A DNA stretch of 10,373 bases. It comes from Deltaproteobacteria bacterium. GTDB taxonomy: Bacteria > Desulfobacterota > Binatia > Binatales > Binataceae. How positions within the stretch are numbered: the stretch's first letter is position 1; each line of letters starts with the position of its first letter. The notes under the pieces are model-generated. The model worked only from the letters and a program-made list of their open reading frames with translations, searched no databases and was not told the DNA's origin. The stretch is from assembly GCA_003161515.1 (NCBI GenBank), contig PMOH01000171.1, positions 1-10,373 of the forward strand. The letters run 5' to 3'. Positions 1 to 4,691 of the stretch are shown here, piece by piece. Made by a program: the position numbers and the translations under genes.

Positions 1-622
1 ACAGTATCGGCATCGTGAGGCGACTCTTCACCGCGGCGAGATCGTAGCGCAGGCTGATAATCCGCATGCCCGCGTCGGCGGGAGGGCGCGCGCCGAGATT
101 CCGAACTTCATCGTAGAGAAAAGCCATCTCGGGATGCTTCGCGAAATAATCGGCGGCATAAGTCGGCAACGATCCGATCGGCGGAGACGCATCGACCGGC
201 AGCGGCGCGCGCGGCGCTTCGAATTTCATCTCGGGCGTGAAGATTCCGCCCGGCGTATCCGCCATCACCATCGCGGCGACGCGCTCCGGATGCTCGAGCG
301 CGTAGCCGACGATGGTCCATCCGCCCATCGATTGCCCAATCAGCACAGCCTTGTCGGTCTTCAGATGGTCGAGCAGCGCCGCGAGGTCGCTCGAATGCGC
401 GCGATTGAACAGGCCGTCGGGATCGGGTGAGAGGCCGAAGCCGCGCTGGTCAACGGTGATGCATTCGAACGATCGCATGAAGTAGGGCACCTGCTGCCAC
501 CATGAGAGATGGTTGCCGCCGAGTCCATGAAGAAAAACAATCGGCGCGCCGACGCCGACGCGCTCGTAGTAGAGCGAGAACTTACCAATCTCCAATCTGC
601 CAGGTGTGATTCGATATTCCAT
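1..622 (-). CDS. Alpha/beta hydrolase, serine type (3' end outside window)
   Basis: The first 207 codons are present; the C-terminus lies beyond the left edge. It is a cytoplasmic alpha/beta-hydrolase-fold enzyme: no signal peptide, an oxyanion-loop motif HGLGGN at residues 32-37, and the nucleophile elbow GQSMGG with Ser98. A cap-like region (about 125-190) follows, and the visible part stops at the strand (TMPIL) that normally precedes the catalytic Asp, so Asp and His cannot be checked. The start ATG (620-622) has a GGAGA Shine-Dalgarno at 630-634 with 7-nt spacing. It is divergent from the hydrolase at 730 and probably shares its control region. The substrate is unknown; carboxylesterase, lactonase (3-oxoadipate enol-lactonase-like) or C-C hydrolase are all possible. 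The fold assignment is firm, the reaction is not. Confidence 0.9.
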   Translation of the reverse strand, partial: MEYRITPGRLEIGKFSLYYERVGVGAPIVFLHGLGGNHLSWWQQVPYFMRSFECITVDQRGFGLSPDPDGLFNRAHSSDLAALLDHLKTDKAVLIGQSMGGWTIVGYALEHPERVAAMVMADTPGGIFTPEMKFEAPRAPLPVDASPPIGSLPTYAADYFAKHPEMAFLYDEVRNLGARPPADAGMRIISLRYDLAAVKSRLTMPIL

Positions 623-729
623 TGGCGATTCTCCGTGCCGCGCGCCTTGACTACCATACCGTTGTTATGTGAGATACATACTGCTGGTATGTAAATTAAC
701 AACCGCTCGCGTGTAACAGGAGGCTAGCA
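623..729. promoter_or_regulatory. Divergent control region with palindromic operator
   Basis: This is the 107-bp gap between two divergent hydrolase genes and is clearly more A/T-rich than its flanks. It holds a perfect inverted repeat at 675-693 (TACATAC, 5-nt spacer TGCTG, GTATGTA). A second inverted pair lies around it: GTTGTTA at 661-667 and TAACAAC at 697-703. The half-site TACATAC equals that of the E. coli AcrR operator, so a TetR-family repressor is a reasonable guess, but no regulator gene is visible here. A TTGACT at 647-652 could be a rightward -35, but I find no convincing -10 at normal spacing, so the promoters themselves are not resolved. Confidence 0.55.
718..723 (+). promoter_or_regulatory. 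Strong Shine-Dalgarno AGGAGG
   Basis: A full AGGAGG sits 6 nt before the ATG at 730 and fixes the start of the downstream hydrolase. Confidence 0.85.
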
Positions 730-1590
730 ATGAAAGCAGCAGAGTTCCATCAGGCGCGCAAATTCGCGGACACTACCTTCGGCCGAATCGCTTACGTCGA
801 GAAGGGCAGCGGGCCGGCGGCGCTGTTTATCCATGGATTCCCGGTCAACGGCTTTGCGTGGCGCGACGTGATCGACGATCTGGCGCCGGCGCGGCGATGT
901 ATCGCGCCCGATCTCATGGGCCTCGGCTACACCGAGATCAAGGCGGACCAGGATCTCGGCTTCGACCAACAGGCCGCGATGATTGCCGGATTTCTGGATC
1001 GGCTGGGACTGTCGCAGGTCGATCTGGTCGGCAACGACAGCGGCGCAAGTATCATCCAGGTTTTCGCCGCGCGTTATCCGGCGCGGCTGCGCAGCCTCAC
1101 GCTCACCAATTGCGAAGTTCACGACTTGTGGCCGAATGCGATGCTCAAAGCGGCGTTCGACCAGTTTGCTGACCCGTCAATCGTGATGGGAATCAAGACG
1201 ATGATCAACGCGCCTGCGGTCGCGCGCCAGGCGTTCGCGTCGGTTTACGAAGATGCGGAGCGAATTCCCGACGAGGCGTTCCAGACCTATTTCGAGCCGC
1301 TGGTTTCGTCGGAGGAGCGGGGCAACAGCATGCGCCGTTTTCTGAGTCTCGGAAATTTGAAAGTGCTGACCTCGATCGCGCCGCAATTGCGCGAGCTCAA
1401 GGTGCCGACGCTGATCGTATGGGGCGAGGCCGACACCGCGTTCGACCTGAAATCGCCGGAGTGGCTCAAGAACAACATCGGCAACGTGCGGCGCCTGATC
1501 ATGGTGCCGCGTGCGAAGCTGTTCTTCCCCGAGGAGCATCCCAAACTGATGAGCGTCCTGCTGCAGGAATTCTGGCGCAGCATCGTCTGA
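730..1590 (+). CDS. Alpha/beta hydrolase with Asp nucleophile (epoxide hydrolase / dehalogenase type)
   Basis: A complete 286-residue cytoplasmic enzyme, normal in length for the epoxide hydrolase / haloalkane dehalogenase branch of the alpha/beta-hydrolase fold. The HGFP motif at residues 35-38 is the oxyanion-side loop typical of epoxide hydrolases. The nucleophile elbow reads VGNDSGAS, placing Asp103 where serine hydrolases have Ser. The rest of the triad is Asp235 in WGEAD and His270 in FFPEEHP, separated from the elbow by a cap region (about 130-215). An Asp nucleophile implies a covalent alkyl-enzyme ester, as in epoxide or C-halogen hydrolysis, but motifs alone do not show which. It is divergent from the hydrolase at 622 and preceded by a palindromic operator-like site. 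Nothing in the sequence names the substrate. Confidence 0.9.
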   Translation: MKAAEFHQARKFADTTFGRIAYVEKGSGPAALFIHGFPVNGFAWRDVIDDLAPARRCIAPDLMGLGYTEIKADQDLGFDQQAAMIAGFLDRLGLSQVDLVGNDSGASIIQVFAARYPARLRSLTLTNCEVHDLWPNAMLKAAFDQFADPSIVMGIKTMINAPAVARQAFASVYEDAERIPDEAFQTYFEPLVSSEERGNSMRRFLSLGNLKVLTSIAPQLRELKVPTLIVWGEADTAFDLKSPEWLKNNIGNVRRLIMVPRAKLFFPEEHPKLMSVLLQEFWRSIV

Positions 1591-1595
1591 GAAGT

Positions 1596-1648
1596 AAAAA
1601 AAGCGGCGGGCGATTGAGGAGCGATCGATGCTCCTCGATAGCCGCCGC
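1596..1648 (-). terminator. Intrinsic terminator for the two-TM protein gene
   Basis: Read on the minus strand, this is a long GC-rich hairpin followed directly by seven T residues. GCGGCGG at 1603-1609 pairs with CCGCCGC at 1642-1648, and GAGGAGC at 1616-1622 pairs with GCTCCTC at 1630-1636, with a small internal bulge. The T run is the complement of the A run at 1596-1602. It lies 22 bases past the stop of the minus-strand gene at 1670. There is no T run on the plus-strand side, so it would end plus-strand transcripts less efficiently. A smaller hairpin (GCCGT at 1653-1657 with ACGGC at 1665-1669) lies between the stop and the terminator. Confidence 0.8.
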
Positions 1649-1669
1649 GATTGCCGTAAGCTTGACGGC

Positions 1670-2323
1670 CTAGCGGAGGCGCTGGCCCGGTCGAACCTTG
1701 AATCGGCGCGAGTCTCGATGCGTCTTGAGGTAAATCACGACCGCGATGGCGACCACCGTAATAGTTTCCCAGAAAAGCAAAGTGTTGAGGTGATCGAACC
1801 GGTGGTACCACGCACCCGATGAGTCGCCATGGCTGACCAGTGTGCTCATGGCGGTTATAACGTTGTCGCGCAAGCGGGAGATGCTGACTACGCCGTTCCA
1901 TACCAACCCGGCCACCAGCGCCAGCACCAGGAACAGCGCGCCGATTTTCGCCGGAATCCGCCGACGCACGACGGTGTCACGCGAATCCAGCTGAGGTACG
2001 ATCTTTGGCGCCACCCGAATCGCGATTTGGCGAAGGCCCGGGACGGGATCCTCTTCCTCGGTCCCGCTTGCAACTGGAGGCTGGGGAAAGAGGGTCGTGT
2101 GATCTATCGTGGGGCTGGTTGCCTCACGAATCTGGCGCAAAATGAAAAGCATGTCCTGCTTGCAGGTCAGGGTTCCCAATAGCGCGCATCTCGACAGCGC
2201 CTCCAGCTCCTGAGTTGTGATGCGGAGGCGCGCGATCAGGTCGTGGTCATTGCGGATTTCATCGAGGATCGCTTGCTCTTCCCGTGGTGCTAAATCCGGA
2301 TTGCCCCTTGTTTCGACTTTCAT
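1670..2323 (-). CDS. Two-TM membrane protein of unknown function
   Basis: A 217-residue protein that I do not recognise. The N-terminal 125 residues are soluble. Residues 10-70 are charged and look alpha-helical, and an acidic, proline-containing linker (about 78-96, with EEED at 89-92) follows. A basic patch (RRRIPAK, 120-126) precedes TM1 (about 127-149). A short loop (150-180) leads to TM2 (about 181-199), and the tail is basic (RRFKVRPGQRLR). By the positive-inside rule both termini are probably cytoplasmic and the loop periplasmic. There is no good Shine-Dalgarno before the ATG and no alternative in-frame start nearby. A strong terminator follows it. Coding is supported by the coherent topology and the terminator; no function is inferred. 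Confidence 0.7.
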   Translation of the reverse strand: MKVETRGNPDLAPREEQAILDEIRNDHDLIARLRITTQELEALSRCALLGTLTCKQDMLFILRQIREATSPTIDHTTLFPQPPVASGTEEEDPVPGLRQIAIRVAPKIVPQLDSRDTVVRRRIPAKIGALFLVLALVAGLVWNGVVSISRLRDNVITAMSTLVSHGDSSGAWYHRFDHLNTLLFWETITVVAIAVVIYLKTHRDSRRFKVRPGQRLR

Positions 2324-2577
2324 GGAGGCAGATTGTGGCGTTGAACACGGCTCAAAGCAAGACTAAAGGAGACATGAGCTATATAGGATATTAAAACTAC
2401 AGTTAGAGACGCGGTAAGCTGCAATAGATTAAGCACATAGTAAGGATTACCTACACCTGGTAGCGAAGCTGTAGCGAACCTCTACTTCCTGTATGACCAA
2501 GGCGATACCTGCAGTCAGCCTACCGCCGAACCGCTCTGCCTCCCAACTTAGGACGCACATGCGTTCCGTCCTCCAGC
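2324..2577. other. Gene-free, less GC-rich stretch
   Basis: I see no credible gene here. The stretch is visibly richer in A/T than its surroundings around 2370-2470. It contains a short direct repeat (GTAGCGAA at 2460-2467 and 2471-2478) and a small hairpin (ACGCA/TGCGT at about 2553-2564) just past the end of the hypB remnant. The minus-strand promoter of the gene at 2323 should lie near 2324-2420, where TATA-like sequence occurs around 2380-2392, but no convincing -35/-10 pair can be assigned. Confidence 0.5.
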
Positions 2578-2778
2578 CTAGCGCTCCAGCTCGACGACTG
2601 CGGCCTTTCTTTCGCGCAAGAACGAATACCACTCGTCCATTCCGTCGCCCTTGAGCACCGAGACTTGAAACACTTTCAGCGCCGGATTGATCTGGCGCGC
2701 ATAACCGACGCATCGATCGACATTGAACGGCACGTATGGCAGCAAGTCGATCTTGTTGAGGATCATGACGTCGGGCAT
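2578..2778 (-). pseudogene. hypB: C-terminal fragment of hydrogenase nickel-insertion GTPase HypB
   Basis: This 66-codon open frame matches the C-terminal part of HypB, the GTPase that helps deliver nickel during [NiFe]-hydrogenase maturation. The visible marks are the G4 motif in DVMILNKIDLLPYV (NKID at residues 8-11), the helix VGYARQINP, and the segment VSVLKGDGMDEWYSFLRER, which corresponds to the G5 region and final helix. A full HypB is well over 200 residues. The P-loop, switch regions and metal-site cysteines/histidines are all missing. An in-frame TAG lies three codons before the ATG, and the sequence beyond about 2779 no longer resembles HypB in any frame. I therefore call it a truncated remnant. 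No other hyp or hydrogenase gene is in the window. The family call is strong; expression as a small protein is unlikely. Confidence 0.8.
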
Positions 2779-3138
2779 CCGTCGCAGCTACCTTTCATAT
2801 CTCCGGAGACCGACCGCGTGCAGGTTGGCGAGGTTTCAGTTTTACGCGCCTTCGACGAGACATTCGGTCTAGACCAGCATCGCGTTCGGACAACGTTCTA
2901 GCGCTGCCTGGTGCGCGTGGTAAGAATGAGGTGCGTGGCGGCGTGGGGTCTCGAAGCCCCATTGCCCGACTAAAAGTCGGGTGTCCTAAGCGAAGATGCT
3001 CGGGCGTTTTCCTTGTCTCCACCTTCGTCCGTGGCGCCGATCTCTTCGATTCCGGATATGAGTTCTGAACCGATTGAACATTGTTCGGATGGTCTTCATG
3101 ATTACCTTCCACTAATGGGTATATACCGAGGGCCAACA
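2779..3138. other. Intergenic scrap next to the hypB breakpoint
   Basis: 360 bases without a supported gene. Open frames on both strands here have no recognisable domain and no good ribosome binding site. The only structure I can see is the tandem hairpin pair at 2944-2981. The left edge (about 2779) is where HypB similarity stops, so a deletion or insertion junction probably lies there, but I find no transposase, target duplication or terminal inverted repeat. Confidence 0.45.
2944..2981. repeat. Tandem hairpin pair
   Basis: Two small stem-loops lie 3 nt apart: TGGGG (2944-2948) with CCCCA (2957-2961), and CCCGACT (2965-2971) with AGTCGGG (2975-2981) around an AAA loop. Neither is followed by a T run on either strand, so they are not standard terminators. 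They could be part of a dispersed repeat, an insertion-element end or a structured RNA; the sequence alone does not decide. Confidence 0.45.
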
Positions 3139-3258
3139 ATGAGTTTTGATTTCGTCCATTTAGATCACTATCGATTAAAGGTCAAGCGCGAGCCTCAAAT
3201 TGAGGCCGCAGCTCAACGTCGCGGAACGTTCCCACTTGATGACATCGAGTCAACTTGA
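3139..3258 (+). CDS. Doubtful 39-residue ORF
   Basis: A short ORF with a plausible ribosome binding site (GAGGG at 3128-3132, 6 nt before the ATG). The predicted product is hydrophilic and charged, with the middle reading HYRLKVKREPQIEAAAQRR, and has no membrane segment, cysteine pair or recognisable domain. The frame is also open upstream to a TTG at 3013, which would add 42 residues with no clear protein character. It sits in a region that looks like decayed DNA, so it may be a fragment or chance. I list it only because of the ribosome binding site. Confidence 0.2.
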   Translation: MSFDFVHLDHYRLKVKREPQIEAAAQRRGTFPLDDIEST

Positions 3259-3364
3259 ATCGACGGGTCCGCTCAAAGTGATTCAAAACCTGACATAGCG
3301 GGGGAAGTTCTTAGCCCTCGTACTGAACCGCTTAACCAAGAAAACTAGTAGTCTTTACAATTGG

Positions 3365-3739
3365 ATGCTGGTCGAGACTGAATCGGGTTGTAGTCGCGGG
3401 AAGAAGAGCGCGATACTCGGAACCCTACGGGCAAAGCGGTCTCTTCAACAGGATTTTCGGGCATCGATCCCCCAACTTCGGCCGCTGACCTCGCGGGCTA
3501 GTTTCGCGAAGGAGTGCCCAATTCCAAGTAACCGAATTTTCGTGCAGCCGCGCAGCGGCTCTTCGTTTCACAACATCGCTCAAGAAGCGTACGACGTTCT
3601 CCGCAAAGCTGGCATCGCTTCCGCGAGGCTCGGCGGCATCATCAACGGTCAAGGTGTAGTGTTGGTCGATCTGGTGGATGTCGCGGAATCCCTTGAGGCA
3701 TTAAAGGTGGCTGGATTGCGAGCCGTAGCGGATCCTTGA
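3365..3739 (+). CDS. Small ACT-like domain protein, start uncertain
   Basis: From residue 56 on, the 124-codon frame reads like a compact alpha/beta domain in ACT order: strand NRIFVQP (56-62), helix FHNIAQEAYDVLRKAGI (68-84), strand ASARLGGII (85-93), strand GQGVVLVDLVD (95-105), helix VAESLEALKVAG (106-117), strand LRAVADP (118-124). ACT domains are small ligand-binding regulatory units. The first 55 residues look unrelated and probably are not translated as part of the fold. A GTG at 3542 is an in-frame alternative giving 66 codons, but it cuts into the first strand and lacks a clear Shine-Dalgarno. The stop codon and last two codons lie within an inverted-repeat element (3731-3905). It may be an intact small gene or the surviving end of a broken one. 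Confidence 0.4.
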   Translation: MLVETESGCSRGKKSAILGTLRAKRSLQQDFRASIPQLRPLTSRASFAKECPIPSNRIFVQPRSGSSFHNIAQEAYDVLRKAGIASARLGGIINGQGVVLVDLVDVAESLEALKVAGLRAVADP

Positions 3740-3905
3740 GTCTCGTCCTGAGCGCAGCGAAGGATCTCGCTCGCAGCCCGTCTCTCTCTTCGGGAGAGGA
3801 CGCGGCTCCGGCGCGGGTGACGGCGCATGCATTGCGCTGAATGCGCGCGCCCTCACCCGTGCGCGACCCGAGTGTCGCCGCACGACCTCTCCCGAAGGGA
3901 GAGGT
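3731..3905. repeat. Large nested inverted-repeat (REP/BIME-like) element
   Basis: The stretch is a set of nested and adjacent hairpins. GATCCTT (3731-3737) pairs with AAGGATC (3760-3766). CTTCGGGAGAGG (3788-3799) is the exact reverse complement of CCTCTCCCGAAG (3886-3897). Inside, GGGTGA (3815-3820) pairs with TCACCC (3853-3858) around an 11-bp stem with two mismatches (3822-3832 with 3841-3851). The right end is itself a 9-bp hairpin, ACCTCTCCC / GGGAGAGGT, with a GAA loop (3885-3905). This is the look of intergenic palindromic repeats that recur many times in a genome. It lies just past the stop of the minus-strand esterase and may slow or protect its transcript end, but it lacks a T run. 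Confidence 0.7.
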
Positions 3906-3912
3906 AATTCCT

Positions 3913-4575
3913 TTACGGTTTCACGATTGGATCGAGGACTTTTTCGGTCAGGAAGGTTGATAGGTCCTGGAGGCCCTCGGCGGTTATTTCGTGGGCGCAG
4001 TCGTATTCGCGGTAAGTTAGCGGGACCTTCAGGGCGCGGAGTGATTCTACTGACGTGCGGGCGCGGGTGATCTCGATCATGTCGTCGGCGCGGCCGTGTT
4101 GGACCAGCGTCGGCAAGGCTTCCAGCGCGGCGGGGTCGTTGACCTCGTCCTTCAAGTCCGGGGGGAAATACGTTGAGAGGGCGACCAGGGCTGCGAACTT
4201 CGACGGGTTTCTGATTGCGAGGCGATAGGCCATCATGCCGCCCTGGCTGAAGCCGAGCACCACCAGTTTTTTGCGATCGACCGGATATTTTTTCAGCGCC
4301 TCGTTGAGAAACTCGGTCACCATTTTGTTAGCGTCGTCGATTGCGGCGCGATCGGGAGTCGCGCCCATCCGAATCGGAAACCATGCGTAGCCTCGGGTAG
4401 GCCCGATCGGCACTTCCATCGGACCCTGCGGACAAATCACCATGAAGCGGCCGTCGGCGATGTACGGCGCGAGCCCGAGCAGGTCGAGCGCACTGGCGCC
4501 GAACCCGTGCATCGCGATCAGCGTGGGATGTGGACCTTCGCCGGCGGGCTCATACAAAGTGTGGATCAGTCGCAT
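3913..4575 (-). CDS. Carboxylesterase / phospholipase-like alpha/beta hydrolase
   Basis: A 220-residue serine hydrolase of the compact carboxylesterase / acyl-protein-thioesterase type (Abhydrolase_2-like), without a large cap. Features in order: oxyanion loop MHGFGAS at residues 22-28, ICPQGP at 47-52, GYAWFP at 62-67, nucleophile elbow GFSQGG with Ser110, catalytic acid in HGRADD (Asp164 most likely) and His195 in DCAHEI. This order and the HG..D spacing are typical of the family. I chose the ATG at 4573-4575 because AAGGAGA (4583-4589) lies 7 nt before it. An upstream in-frame ATG at 4653 would add 26 polar residues that do not resemble the family and has no such site. The protein is cytoplasmic, with no signal peptide. 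Likely substrates are short-chain esters or acyl-thioesters; this is not resolved. Confidence 0.9.
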   Translation of the reverse strand: MRLIHTLYEPAGEGPHPTLIAMHGFGASALDLLGLAPYIADGRFMVICPQGPMEVPIGPTRGYAWFPIRMGATPDRAAIDDANKMVTEFLNEALKKYPVDRKKLVVLGFSQGGMMAYRLAIRNPSKFAALVALSTYFPPDLKDEVNDPAALEALPTLVQHGRADDMIEITRARTSVESLRALKVPLTYREYDCAHEITAEGLQDLSTFLTEKVLDPIVKP

Positions 4576-4582
4576 CGAGTCG

Positions 4583-4589
4583 TCTCCTT
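4583..4589 (-). promoter_or_regulatory. Shine-Dalgarno that fixes the esterase start
   Basis: On the minus strand this reads AAGGAGA, 7 nt before the ATG at 4575. It argues for the 220-residue esterase rather than the 246-residue version starting at 4653. Confidence 0.8.
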
Positions 4590-4667
4590 GACGGCAATGC
4601 CGCATCATAGACTGCGCAGGTGGAGCGTCGCCAGCCGCTTGTGAGGTGTTCATCGCGGCTCAAATAA

Positions 4668-4683
4668 CCGCTATCTTTAGCGG
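4668..4683. repeat. Small perfect hairpin before the glycosylation operon
   Basis: CCGCTA (4668-4673) and TAGCGG (4678-4683) form a perfect 6-bp stem around a TCTT loop, 8 nt before the GTG of the large glycosyltransferase gene. It could sit in the leader and affect translation start, or be a small protein-binding palindrome. No clear promoter can be assigned in the gap. Confidence 0.4.
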
Positions 4684-4691
4684 CGCGCGAT

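Noticed and set aside
2374..2394. Six-codon ORF after AAGGAG that might be a leader peptide
   Set aside because: The Shine-Dalgarno is only 2 nt from the ATG, too close for normal initiation, and there is no downstream plus-strand gene or attenuator to serve.
2795..3139. 114-codon minus-strand frame that could be the missing HypB N-terminus
   Set aside because: It has no P-loop or metal-binding Cys/His cluster and is rich in Arg, Pro and Ser. It runs through the hairpin pair and shows no HypB-like motif.
4576..4653. Longer esterase beginning at the ATG at 4653
   Set aside because: The added 26 residues are polar and unlike the family, while a clear AAGGAGA lies 7 nt before the ATG at 4575.
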